Assembly: GCA_005791685.1 (NCBI GenBank)
Contig: SXVG01000047.1
Span: forward strand, 1 to 11,326
Reading direction: 5' to 3'
DNA from: Methylotenera sp.
GTDB taxonomy: Bacteria; Pseudomonadota; Gammaproteobacteria; Burkholderiales; Methylophilaceae
Length of the DNA stretch: 11,326 nt
Part shown: piece by piece, positions 1-6,672 of the stretch
Position numbering within the stretch: the first letter of the stretch is position 1
Layout of the letters: the number at the start of each line of letters is the position of its first letter
The notes under the pieces: model-generated
The model's database searches: none
Seen by the model: only the letters and a program-made list of their open reading frames with translations
What the model was told of the DNA's origin: nothing
Program-made: the position numbers and the translations under genes

Positions 1-89
1 ATACCGATACAAGCACCAGCAGCGCCTAAACCAATAATTAAACCAATACCAACGCCTGTGTAGGCTTGAATCATTGCTAAAGAATCCAT
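1..89 (-). CDS. atpE: ATP synthase Fo subunit c, 5' part only (cut by window edge)
   Basis: The first 29 codons are visible, reading leftward from an ATG at 89. The protein begins MDSLAMIQAYTGVGIGL and continues into a glycine/alanine-rich helix, the typical first transmembrane hairpin arm of the proton-translocating c-ring subunit of F1Fo ATP synthase. A good ribosome binding site, AGAGAGG, lies 8 bases upstream of the ATG. The gene follows atpB by 68 bases in the standard atpI-atpB-atpE order. The second helix with the proton-binding carboxylate lies outside the window and cannot be checked. Identity is based on the glycine-rich N-terminus plus position. Confidence 0.93.
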   Translation of the reverse strand, partial: MDSLAMIQAYTGVGIGLIIGLGAAGACIG

Positions 90-157
90 TTTATTACCCT
101 CTCTAAAATTAAACTTACAACTAAAAACTACTTATTAAAAATAAACCCACTTAAAAA

Positions 158-991
158 CTAATGCGATTCATGCGCCATGGCTAAATAAACCACCGTCAAC
201 ATCATGAATATGAACGCTTGTAATGCCACGATTAAGATGTGGAAGATAGACCAGCCGGCACCTAAAATAGCACCGAATATGGTACCGGATACTCCGGTGG
301 CCGCCCACAAACCTAATAACAAGAAAATCACTTCACCCGCGTACATATTGCCGAACAGTCGCAAGGAATGGGACAGTGGCTTAGACACATACTCGATTAG
401 GTTAAACAAGAAATTGGCTGGCCAAACCCAGATTTTGCTGCCAAACGGTGCGCAGAATAGTTCATGGATAAAACCGCCTAAACCCTTCACTTTAACCGAG
501 AAGAATATCATCAAGATCCATACCGATAGGGCTAGGGCAAACGTGGTGTTGATGTCTGAAGTAGGTACTGCGCGCCACTTAGCGTGCTCGCCACCAAAGA
601 AGGCAACGATACCCGCCACCCAATCCACCGGCAAAAAGTCCATGGCGTTCATGGCGAACACCCATAAAAATACCGTTAATGCGGTGGGGGCAATAAAACT
701 ATGGCGGTTACCGTGGAATATGTTTTTGACTTGATCGTCTACGAAACTAAAAATCAATTCAACGAAGGCTTGGCCTTTGCTGGGAACGCCGGCAGTCGCC
801 TTGCGCGCCACCAACCAAATTAAACCCATGACCATAAAACCCAACACCACGGACATCACGAAGGTATCAACGTGCAAGGTCCAAAAACCAGCACCTTCGC
901 TTACAGGCTGCGCGTTAAAACTTAAATGGTGCTCAATATAAGCCGATGGGGTAAGTCCGTGTTCAGCGCTATTTGCGTGTTCTGTAGCCAT
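158..991 (-). CDS. atpB: ATP synthase Fo subunit a
   Basis: A 277-residue polytopic inner-membrane protein. It is the stator half of the Fo proton channel and passes protons to and from the c-ring. The hallmark segment SLRLFGNMYAGE is at residues 209-220. Its Arg211 corresponds to the essential Arg210 of the E. coli protein, and Glu220, His251 and Gln258 fit the other channel positions. Hydrophobic segments lie at about 42-62, 102-120, 150-168, 210-232 and 240-272. Length is close to the E. coli protein (271). The ATG at 991 has only a weak upstream purine stretch (AGAG, 13 bases away). The gene lies 36 bases after atpI and 68 bases before atpE, consistent with one atp transcript. Confidence 0.97.
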   Translation of the reverse strand: MATEHANSAEHGLTPSAYIEHHLSFNAQPVSEGAGFWTLHVDTFVMSVVLGFMVMGLIWLVARKATAGVPSKGQAFVELIFSFVDDQVKNIFHGNRHSFIAPTALTVFLWVFAMNAMDFLPVDWVAGIVAFFGGEHAKWRAVPTSDINTTFALALSVWILMIFFSVKVKGLGGFIHELFCAPFGSKIWVWPANFLFNLIEYVSKPLSHSLRLFGNMYAGEVIFLLLGLWAATGVSGTIFGAILGAGWSIFHILIVALQAFIFMMLTVVYLAMAHESH

Positions 992-1027
992 AATCGAATA
1001 TTTACTCTAACTAATTTGTTGTTTAAA

Positions 1028-1402
1028 TTAAACTTTTAATCTACTGAGCGCCGCACCTGAAAATAGCGCGGCGGCTGCCAATCCTGCAATCAGTGCGAAG
1101 GGCACCAACTGCGCGTACACATTAAAAATGATTGCCAGCAAGCTGACAATCACTAAAATTTTTACCGCTTCCGCTTTTAATAAATTCAATAAAATGGCGG
1201 TGGGATCATCACTGCGAGCTTGCCTTCTAGCAATCTTACTGGCCGTCATGGCACCGATGATGACCGATGCGCCGCCCAACAGAGCCGAAATGCCCCCGTG
1301 TAATCCTGATACAAATAATGCAACTAGCGCAACCGCAAGCGTGGCGATTAGCTGAACTTTAAGCATCTTACTAAACACATCGGCGGTAATGGCTGCTGAC
1401 AA
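1028..1402 (-). CDS. atpI: ATP synthase subunit I (Fo assembly-associated protein)
   Basis: A 124-residue membrane protein with four predicted hydrophobic segments at about 15-33, 37-52, 74-92 and 98-116, and a basic loop around residues 55-63. This is the AtpI architecture; the family is thought to help c-ring assembly and/or magnesium uptake for ATP synthase and is dispensable in some bacteria. The best start is TTG at 1402, because no in-frame ATG or GTG lies upstream near it. A GGA lies about 9 bases before the TTG. The first internal ATG is at residue 13, close to the first membrane segment, and is a possible alternative start. It is the first gene of the atp operon, preceded by a plausible promoter at 1482-1510. 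Confidence 0.9.
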   Translation of the reverse strand: MSAAITADVFSKMLKVQLIATLAVALVALFVSGLHGGISALLGGASVIIGAMTASKIARRQARSDDPTAILLNLLKAEAVKILVIVSLLAIIFNVYAQLVPFALIAGLAAAALFSGAALSRLKV

Positions 1403-1442
1403 TCGCTTAAATCCAGTTAATTTATTGCATTTACGTTGCTGA

Positions 1443-1470
1443 TTAAACGATTTTTAGCTGCATCGTTTAA
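1443..1470. repeat. Inverted repeat in the leader of the atp transcript
   Basis: TTAAACGAT at 1443-1451 and ATCGTTTAA at 1462-1470 form perfect 9-base arms around a 10-base spacer. The repeat lies just downstream of the predicted start of atp transcription and about 40 bases before the atpI start codon. No run of T follows on either strand, so it does not look like an intrinsic terminator. It could be an RNA leader hairpin or a binding site for a dimeric regulator; the sequence does not say which. Confidence 0.55.
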
Positions 1471-1481
1471 CAAAGACCGCG

Positions 1482-1510
1482 ATTCTGAATTATTAGCCGG
1501 CTTTAGTCAA
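1482..1510 (-). promoter_or_regulatory. Probable sigma70-type promoter of the atp operon
   Basis: On the minus strand, TTGACT (1510-1505, five of six consensus bases) is followed after 17 bases by CAGAAT (1487-1482, four of six). Transcription would start near 1475, giving a leader of roughly 70 bases before atpI. The parB stop lies just upstream at 1538, and no terminator is visible between parB and this site, so readthrough from parB is also possible. This is a reading of the sequence, not evidence of activity. Confidence 0.5.
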
Positions 1511-1537
1511 GAACTAACTTTAAGCAAAATGAAACAC

Positions 1538-2413
1538 TTAGCGCATCATTTTGCCAATAATCTCGTCCAACTGATCAAGATTTGCATAGTTAATTTTTAA
1601 TGTGCCCGCGCCATTGGCCGCACTTTTAATGCTGACGCTTGCCCCTAATTTATCGCTCAATGCCTGCTCTAGACTTAAAACGTCATGGTTGGGCTTGGTT
1701 TTCTGAGTTGCTTTTTGGCCGACTGCCGGCGTGTCTGCCTGGTGTTTTTTCACCAAATTCTCTGCATCACGCACCGAAAAATCATTTTGCACGATTTGTT
1801 CTGCCAACATCACTTGCTGTGCGCCGGACAAACCGATTAGCGTGCGCGCATGACCCATGTCTATCTTGCCATGCATGAGCATGTCTTGCACCGGCGCCGA
1901 CAAGCTTAATAAGCGCAATAAATTGGAAACCGCAACACGTGAGCGACCAACCGCCGACGCCGCTTTTTCATGGGTCATGGCAAATTCATCGATTAAACGC
2001 TTGATGCCTTGCGCTTCTTCTAAAGGATTTAAATTTTCCCTTTGTATATTTTCTATCAAGGCCATGGCCAAAGCCGATTCATCGGCTATTTCCCGCACCA
2101 ACACCGGCACTTCTTCTAGGCCAGCCATTTGGCTGGCACGCCAACGTCGTTCCCCGGCAATAATCTCATAACGCTCGTCGTCAATATGCCGCACCAATAT
2201 AGGCTGCATGATGCCTTGAGTTTTAATGGATTCGGCCAAGGTTTGCAGGGCAGCATCGTCCATGTAGCTGCGCGGCTGGTATTTGCCCGGCTGCAATTGC
2301 TCAACTTTTAATATAAGTAAGGAGTCAGCCTCACCCACCGAACCCATGTCACCGGCCAACAAAGAATCCAGCCCGCGGCCCAAGCCTCTATTTAAACCTT
2401 TTAATTTAGCCAT
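1538..2413 (-). CDS. parB: Chromosome-partitioning protein ParB
   Basis: A DNA-binding CTPase clamp, 291 residues, that loads at parS sites and spreads along DNA for segregation of the origin region. The N-terminal MAKLKGLNRGLGRGLDSLL is the family's conserved ParA-interacting start. The CTP-binding motif GERRWR is at 87-92, ENIQRENLNP at 121-130, a helix-turn-helix at about 145-170 and GHAR at 187-190. A lysine/threonine-rich linker (about 225-243) leads to a C-terminal dimerisation domain. I chose the ATG at 2413 because it yields the canonical N-terminus and has AAAGAG 7 bases upstream; the frame stays open upstream to 2446 but that part lies inside parA. The start overlaps the parA stop by 8 bases, implying coupled translation. 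A matching parS site is at 6612-6627. Confidence 0.97.
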   Translation of the reverse strand: MAKLKGLNRGLGRGLDSLLAGDMGSVGEADSLLILKVEQLQPGKYQPRSYMDDAALQTLAESIKTQGIMQPILVRHIDDERYEIIAGERRWRASQMAGLEEVPVLVREIADESALAMALIENIQRENLNPLEEAQGIKRLIDEFAMTHEKAASAVGRSRVAVSNLLRLLSLSAPVQDMLMHGKIDMGHARTLIGLSGAQQVMLAEQIVQNDFSVRDAENLVKKHQADTPAVGQKATQKTKPNHDVLSLEQALSDKLGASVSIKSAANGAGTLKINYANLDQLDEIIGKMMR

Positions 2414-3206
2414 TTTTTTTCTCTTTACGAATCGTGTCTTTATCACTCACCTCTTTTGCCAGCTCCATGTACGCCTGCGCGCCTTTGGAGCTTTTATCAT
2501 AGGTTAACACCGGCATGCCATAGCTGGGCGCTTCGGCCAAACGAATGTTGCGTGGAATAATGGTTTTATAAACCTTGTCGCCGAAATGACCAATGAGCTG
2601 TGCGGAAACCTGCTGGGCCAGCATATTGCGATTATCAAATAGCGTGCGTAGCAAACCCTCGATTTCCAGGGTGGGATTTAAACGCGCGCGCACCTTTTTA
2701 ATGGTGTTGACCAAATCCGACAAGCCTTCTAATGCGTAATATTCGCACTGCATGGGAATGAGTACCGCATTGGATGCAGTCAATGCATTGACTGTGACTA
2801 AATTGAGCGCAGGTGGGCAATCGAGCAAAATGAAATCGTAGGCCTTCGCGCCTGCGCTGTTTAACAACTTAGCTATGGCGACTTTTAAGCGATTTTCCCT
2901 AGCCAACTCATTCACCAACTCCACTTCCGCACCGGCTAATTCTCGGTTGGCTGGCGCCACATCAAATCCGCCTTTAGCGCTGCTGACGATCACCTCTTGC
3001 AAGGATTTATCGCCTATCAAAACGTGGTATATGCTGTGCTTAAGAAAGGCCTTGTCTATGCCGCTGCCGGTGCTGGCATTGCCTTGCGGATCTAAATCTA
3101 TCAGCAATACCGCCTTACCTAAACTGGCTAGACTGGCGGCCAGGTTGACACTGGTGGTGGTTTTACCGACGCCGCCTTTTTGATTGGTAATGGCTAAAAT
3201 TTTCAT
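2406..3206 (-). CDS. parA: Chromosome-partitioning ATPase ParA
   Basis: A 266-residue MinD/ParA-type ATPase (Soj family) that forms nucleotide-dependent gradients on the nucleoid and moves ParB-parS complexes. The deviant Walker A motif KGGVGKTT is at 10-17, including the signature Lys10. IDLDPQGN is at 36-43, and the Walker B segment ILLDCPP at 126-132. The protein begins directly with the P-loop strand and has no N-terminal DNA-binding domain, which is the chromosomal rather than the plasmid ParA form. Start is ATG at 3206, only 11 bases after the rsmG stop and with no clear ribosome binding site, so it is probably translated by coupling. Its last codons run through an A8 tract (2413-2420) at the overlap with parB. 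Confidence 0.97.
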   Translation of the reverse strand: MKILAITNQKGGVGKTTTSVNLAASLASLGKAVLLIDLDPQGNASTGSGIDKAFLKHSIYHVLIGDKSLQEVIVSSAKGGFDVAPANRELAGAEVELVNELARENRLKVAIAKLLNSAGAKAYDFILLDCPPALNLVTVNALTASNAVLIPMQCEYYALEGLSDLVNTIKKVRARLNPTLEIEGLLRTLFDNRNMLAQQVSAQLIGHFGDKVYKTIIPRNIRLAEAPSYGMPVLTYDKSSKGAQAYMELAKEVSDKDTIRKEKKNG

Positions 3207-3217
3207 GAGATATCGTT

Positions 3218-3901
3218 TTATTTTAAGTTTAAAAAAACAAGATGCCGCGCAGCATCTAAACCGGCCACCTTTAGCACTTCAATTTTAACCAGTGTCACGC
3301 CATCTGGTCCATCAGCCAAATCCTTATATTGCTGATTAGCCAATTCTTGCTCCGGCAGCACACCCTTCATGGCCAGCCACTGACCGGTGCTGGCTAGTAA
3401 ATGTTTACTCAGTTTAACAAATAGCGCTATTTCCGAAAATGCGCGAGAAATAATCACATCAAAGCCCAAGCCAGCATTAAAATCTTGTTTTTTCAAGGCC
3501 TCCACACGGCCGCTGGCCACGTGAAAATTGCTCAAACCCAATTCGCCTTTAACTTGCCGCATAAAACTGCTTTTCTTTTGCACCGAATCTATGGCTGTTA
3601 CTTGCAAATCGGGCAAACAAATCGCTAATGGTATGCTGGGTAAGCCTGCACCAGCACCTACATCCAACAAGTTTTTTGCCGGCAAGGCTTGTATATAGGG
3701 CAGCACGCTTAAGCTGTCCAACAAGTGCAAGCTTACCATCTCCAATGGGTCACGAATGGCAGTTAAATTATGCACCTTGTTCCATTTATTAATTAACCAC
3801 AAATAAGCCAACAATTTGGCTTGCTTGTCCGCACTAATCTGCAAGTGCATGGCCAACAAACCCGCCTCTAATTTGGTGGCTACGTCCGCTTGCAAGGTCA
3901 T
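3218..3901 (-). CDS. rsmG: 16S rRNA (guanine-N7)-methyltransferase G
   Basis: A 227-residue Rossmann-fold methyltransferase (GidB family) that uses S-adenosylmethionine to methylate N7 of G527 (E. coli numbering) in 16S rRNA. Loss of the family enzyme gives low-level streptomycin resistance in several bacteria. WNKVHNLTAIRDP is at 40-52, the SAM-binding loop LLDVGAGAGLPSIPLAI at 78-94, ISRAF at 151-155 and MKG at 168-170. Length is slightly above the E. coli protein (207), from a short N-terminal extension. The ATG at 3901 overlaps the mnmG stop as ATGA, the usual sign of translational coupling. The parA start follows the stop by 11 bases. Confidence 0.96.
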   Translation of the reverse strand: MTLQADVATKLEAGLLAMHLQISADKQAKLLAYLWLINKWNKVHNLTAIRDPLEMVSLHLLDSLSVLPYIQALPAKNLLDVGAGAGLPSIPLAICLPDLQVTAIDSVQKKSSFMRQVKGELGLSNFHVASGRVEALKKQDFNAGLGFDVIISRAFSEIALFVKLSKHLLASTGQWLAMKGVLPEQELANQQYKDLADGPDGVTLVKIEVLKVAGLDAARHLVFLNLK

Positions 3902-5796
3902 GCCACTTGCTCAATTTTTTTTATTCGCGATTGCCGCTTCAAGTAAACCAATAACAAGGAAATGGCCGCTGGCGTAATGCCTGAAATTCGACTGGCCTGG
4001 CCTATGGTTTCTGGTTTTTGTGCGTTCAGTTTTTGTTGCGCCTCTATCGGTAGGCCATGAATTTCACGGTAGTCTAAATCGCTAGGTAAACGGGTATTTT
4101 CTTGGTCTCTACTGCGCGCCACTTCATCGGTTTGCCTATCTATATAACCTTGGTATTTAGCGGCAATTTCTACCTGCTCGCGCACCGCCGGCTCCACTTC
4201 ACCTAAACCGTCTGCACCCAAAGACAACACATCCTGATAGCTTACTTCCGGTCTGCGCAACAACTCAAACAAGCTGTATTCGTGCTCTAAAGGCTTGCCA
4301 AACAAGGCGGTCATTTTTTCCACGGTAAGATTGGCTGGCTGCACAAAGGTTTTTTTAAGCCGCTCTTGCTCACGGCTGACGGCGTCTAATTTTGTACTGA
4401 AAGCAGCCCAGCGCGCGTCATCCACCAAGCCTAATTTACGGCCGATTTCGGTCAAGCGCATATCGGCATTGTCTTCCCTTAGCTGCAAGCGGTATTCCGC
4501 ACGACTGGTAAACATACGATAAGGCTCGGTGACCCCGCGAGTAATCAAATCATCCACCAACACCCCTAAATAGGCTTCATCCCGTGCCGGGCACCATGCT
4601 TCTTTGCCTTGTGCGTACAAGGCCGCGTTGGCGCCAGCCAACAACCCTTGCGCCGCCGCCTCTTCGTAACCGGTGGTGCCGTTTATTTGACCGGCAAAAA
4701 ATAAACCCTTAACCGCCTTGGTTTCCAATGAGCGCTTTAACCCGCGCGGGTCGTAATAGTCGTACTCAATGGCATACCCGGGGCGCAATATATGCGCTTG
4801 TTCCAAGCCCTTGACCGAACGGACCAAGGCCAACTGTATATCAAACGGCAAGCTAGTAGAAATGCCATTCGGATAAACTTCATTGGTGGTTAGGCCTTCT
4901 GGCTCAAGAAATATTTGGTGCGATTCTTTATCGGCGAATCGGTGTATTTTATCTTCCACGCTGGGGCAATAACGTGGGCCCACGCCCTCTATCACGCCGG
5001 TATACATGGGCGATCTATCCAAGCCGCTGCGTATAATGTCGTGCGTGCGCTCATTGGTATGGGTAATCCAACAAGGCAACTGAGCGGGATGCTGCGCTGC
5101 GCTGCCTAAAAATGAAAATACTGGCACCGGGTCATCCCCAGGCTGTATGGTCATCACCGAATAGTCTATGCTGCGCCCATCTATCCTAGGTGGCGTGCCG
5201 GTTTTTAAACGACCGGCCGGCAAGCCAATTTCGCGCAAACGTGCAGCCAATGAAATAGCCGGGGGGTCACCTGCGCGTCCGGCACTGTAACTTTGCAAAC
5301 CAACGTGCACCAAACCGCCCAAGAATGTACCGGCAGTCAGCACCACGGATTTTGCATTAAAGCGTAAGCCTATTTGCGTGACCACCCCAACGGCACGGTC
5401 GCCGTCTAAAATAATGTCATCCACCGCCTGTTGAAACAGCCAAAGATTGGGCTGATTTTCTAAACGACGCCTGATGGCCGCTTTATACAAAACCCGATCA
5501 GCCTGCGCTCGGGTGGCCCTTACCGCCGGCCCTTTGCTGGAATTTAATATGCGAAACTGTATGCCGCCCTCATCGGTGGCCGCCGCCATGGCGCCGCCAA
5601 GCGCGTCTATCTCTTTAACCAAGTGGCCTTTACCTATGCCGCCTATGCTGGGATTACAGGACATTTGCCCCAAGGTTTCAATATTATGTGTAAGCAATAG
5701 GGTTTTTTGCCCCATACGGGCGCTAGCCAGCGCCGCCTCGGTGCCTGCATGGCCACCACCGACAACGATTACATCAAAAATATCCGGGAAATTCAT
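3898..5796 (-). CDS. mnmG: tRNA uridine-5-carboxymethylaminomethyl modification enzyme, FAD-binding subunit
   Basis: A 632-residue FAD- and NADH-dependent enzyme (GidA). With MnmE it forms the complex that adds a carboxymethylaminomethyl group to the wobble uridine (U34) of certain tRNAs. The FAD-binding GGGHAG is at 13-18. CNPSIGGIGKGHLVKEIDALGG starts at Cys47, and GPRYCPSVEDK contains Cys277; these match E. coli Cys47 and Cys277 exactly when counting starts at the ATG at 5796. That supports this start over an in-frame TTG at 5820, eight codons upstream. The C-terminal helical region that binds MnmE is intact. First gene of the mnmG-rsmG-parA-parB run. Unusually, it is separated from mnmE by a divergently oriented cytochrome gene. 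Confidence 0.97.
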   Translation of the reverse strand: MNFPDIFDVIVVGGGHAGTEAALASARMGQKTLLLTHNIETLGQMSCNPSIGGIGKGHLVKEIDALGGAMAAATDEGGIQFRILNSSKGPAVRATRAQADRVLYKAAIRRRLENQPNLWLFQQAVDDIILDGDRAVGVVTQIGLRFNAKSVVLTAGTFLGGLVHVGLQSYSAGRAGDPPAISLAARLREIGLPAGRLKTGTPPRIDGRSIDYSVMTIQPGDDPVPVFSFLGSAAQHPAQLPCWITHTNERTHDIIRSGLDRSPMYTGVIEGVGPRYCPSVEDKIHRFADKESHQIFLEPEGLTTNEVYPNGISTSLPFDIQLALVRSVKGLEQAHILRPGYAIEYDYYDPRGLKRSLETKAVKGLFFAGQINGTTGYEEAAAQGLLAGANAALYAQGKEAWCPARDEAYLGVLVDDLITRGVTEPYRMFTSRAEYRLQLREDNADMRLTEIGRKLGLVDDARWAAFSTKLDAVSREQERLKKTFVQPANLTVEKMTALFGKPLEHEYSLFELLRRPEVSYQDVLSLGADGLGEVEPAVREQVEIAAKYQGYIDRQTDEVARSRDQENTRLPSDLDYREIHGLPIEAQQKLNAQKPETIGQASRISGITPAAISLLLVYLKRQSRIKKIEQVA

Positions 5797-5885
5797 TTGA
5801 ATAGTATTATCTTTCAACAACTTAACAATGTTGCAATTAAAAAATGGGCCGGCCTTTTTAAGGGCTGACGCAAAGCGTAGATTTT

Positions 5886-5914
5886 ACTTTAATAGCCGCC
5901 AATAGTCATGTAAA
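5886..5914 (-). promoter_or_regulatory. Possible promoter of the mnmG-rsmG-parA-parB run
   Basis: On the minus strand TTTACA (5914-5909, five of six -35 bases) is followed after 17 bases by TAAAGT (5891-5886, four of six -10 bases). Transcription would start near 5879 and give a leader of about 80 bases before the mnmG ATG. The -10 match is modest, so the assignment is tentative. Confidence 0.3.
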
Positions 5915-6106
5915 AGCCTCTTTTTTAGCTGACTTAACGGGGATAAATGCATGCAATAGCCACTTTTTACACAAATGTAATAATTTATTAACCTGCCTCG
6001 CCTATACTGGCGATGTTAAAAAATCTAAAGCAAATTGCCTTAAACTGCTTTATCATGTCAGATGGAACGGGATAAATTAGCACGATCACTTTTTATTAAT
6101 TAAGAT

Positions 6107-6110
6107 GGAG
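6107..6110 (+). promoter_or_regulatory. Ribosome binding site that fixes the cytochrome c'' start
   Basis: GGAG lies 6 bases before the ATG at 6117. An in-frame ATG at 6105 overlaps this motif and has no ribosome binding site of its own. The downstream ATG also gives a clean signal peptide beginning MKKL, so it is the better start. Confidence 0.75.
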
Positions 6111-6116
6111 CAACAA

Positions 6117-6560
6117 ATGAAAAAATTAAATATTCTTTTAGTAGCATTACTTGGCCTTGCTGCGGTTTCTGCTCAAGCCAGTGTTGCCAATGCAGAAAAA
6201 TTAATTATGATTTACACCACTCAAGCCAAAGCGGCTAACCCAGAGTATGCCGGCCCAACAGCGGCTGATGGTAAATTCTTTTTTAACCGTAAAATTAAAT
6301 TAGGTAACGGCAAAGAAATGGCTTGCGCATCATGCCACACAGCCAATCCAGCCGATAACGGCAAACACGCTTCTACGCATAAAGTTATTCAACCATTGTC
6401 ACCTGCAGTGAATCCAAAACGCTTTGCTGACTTTGAGAAAGTTGAAGCCAAATTCACCCAACATTGCACTGACATCATCGGTAGCGATTGTACTGCGGCA
6501 GAAAAAGCCAGCTACATTACTTACGTTTTAACTGAAAAAACACCTAGCGCTAAAAAATAG
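6117..6560 (+). CDS. Periplasmic monohaem cytochrome c'' (SHP/DUF1924 family)
   Basis: A 147-residue precursor with a signal peptide (basic MKK, hydrophobic 4-18, likely cleavage after AQA at residue 21), giving a mature protein of about 126 residues. The haem motif CASCH is at precursor 70-74. In mature numbering the haem cysteines are 49 and 52 and the proximal ligand is His53; FTQHC then places His95 and Cys96, with Cys104 following. From memory, these are the numbers of the bis-histidine haem ligands and the disulfide of Methylophilus methylotrophus cytochrome c'', a 124-residue protein whose His95 detaches on reduction. That family is homologous to the oxygen-binding sphaeroides haem protein, where Asn is the sixth ligand. 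The role is periplasmic electron transfer or ligand binding; the physiological partner is not evident. It is monocistronic, convergent to mnmE and divergent from mnmG. Confidence 0.93.
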   Translation: MKKLNILLVALLGLAAVSAQASVANAEKLIMIYTTQAKAANPEYAGPTAADGKFFFNRKIKLGNGKEMACASCHTANPADNGKHASTHKVIQPLSPAVNPKRFADFEKVEAKFTQHCTDIIGSDCTAAEKASYITYVLTEKTPSAKK

Positions 6561-6601
6561 TCTTTATTTCTTAGCGGCTCAAGCGCTTTGGGCTAGCCAA
6601 T

Positions 6602-6637
6602 AAAAAAGCAGTGTTTCACGTGAAACACTGCTTTTTT
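6602..6637. terminator. Bidirectional intrinsic terminator built on a perfect 36-bp palindrome
   Basis: Six A, then GCAGTGTTTCAC, its exact reverse complement, then T: both arms (6602-6619 and 6620-6637) match over 18 bases with no mismatch. In RNA from either strand this gives a stem of about 10 base pairs with a GC-rich base (GCAGTGTTTC/GAAACACTGC), a short ACGT loop and a following run of at least six U. It lies 41 bases after the cytochrome stop and 35 bases after the mnmE stop, where it can end both convergent transcripts. Its core is the parS site. Confidence 0.9.
6612..6627. promoter_or_regulatory. parS centromere site, exact consensus
   Basis: TGTTTCACGTGAAACA is identical to the canonical 16-bp chromosomal parS bound by the helix-turn-helix of ParB. 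It lies about 4.2 kb from the parB start and about 4.2 kb from dnaA, in the origin-proximal zone where parS sites cluster. I found no second exact copy in the window. The match to consensus is direct; binding by this ParB is inferred from the family and from the complete parAB pair nearby. Confidence 0.95.
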
Positions 6638-6672
6638 TACATCGGCATGACGCCCAGCAAATAAAAACCGCC

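Larger units (their letters stand above)
5797..6116. other. Divergent intergenic region between mnmG and the cytochrome c'' gene
   Basis: 320 bases without a credible gene. It must carry the promoters for mnmG (leftward) and the cytochrome gene (rightward). The best mnmG candidate is listed separately. For the cytochrome I see a -10-like TATACT at 6003-6008 but no convincing -35, so activator dependence or another sigma factor is possible. GGCCGGCC (5847-5854), an 8-base palindrome flanked by A and T runs, lies in the mnmG leader. I found no tRNA, riboswitch core or second parS here. Confidence 0.6.

Noticed and set aside
204..734. Long plus-strand open frame opposite atpB
   Set aside because: It mirrors atpB, has no recognisable family features and no plausible own promoter; atpB on the other strand is certain.
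1495..1502. AGCCGGCT palindrome after parB as a terminator
   Set aside because: It has no loop and no following U run; it falls in the spacer of the likely atp promoter.
1403..1537. Possible small gene or tRNA between parB and atpI
   Set aside because: No start with a binding site and open frame of useful length, and no tRNA cloverleaf arms; the gap is explained by promoter and leader.
2414..2446. Upstream in-frame extension of parB
   Set aside because: It lies within parA, lacks a ribosome binding site, and precedes the canonical MAKLKGL start that has AAAGAG 7 bases upstream.
5474..5800. Plus-strand open frame opposite the mnmG N-terminal region
   Set aside because: It is the antisense of the conserved FAD-binding region; its length is explained by the codon bias of mnmG.
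5797..5820. TTG start eight codons upstream of the mnmG ATG
   Set aside because: No ribosome binding site is visible, and counting from the ATG at 5796 places the two functional cysteines at 47 and 277 exactly as in E. coli.
5847..5854. GGCCGGCC with flanking A and T runs as a terminator
   Set aside because: An 8-base palindrome without loop room cannot form a stable hairpin, and the site lies upstream, not downstream, of the adjacent genes.
5965..5973. TTTTACACA, a loose DnaA-box match between mnmG and the cytochrome gene
   Set aside because: It is an isolated degenerate match with no companion boxes; such matches are expected by chance in AT-rich DNA.
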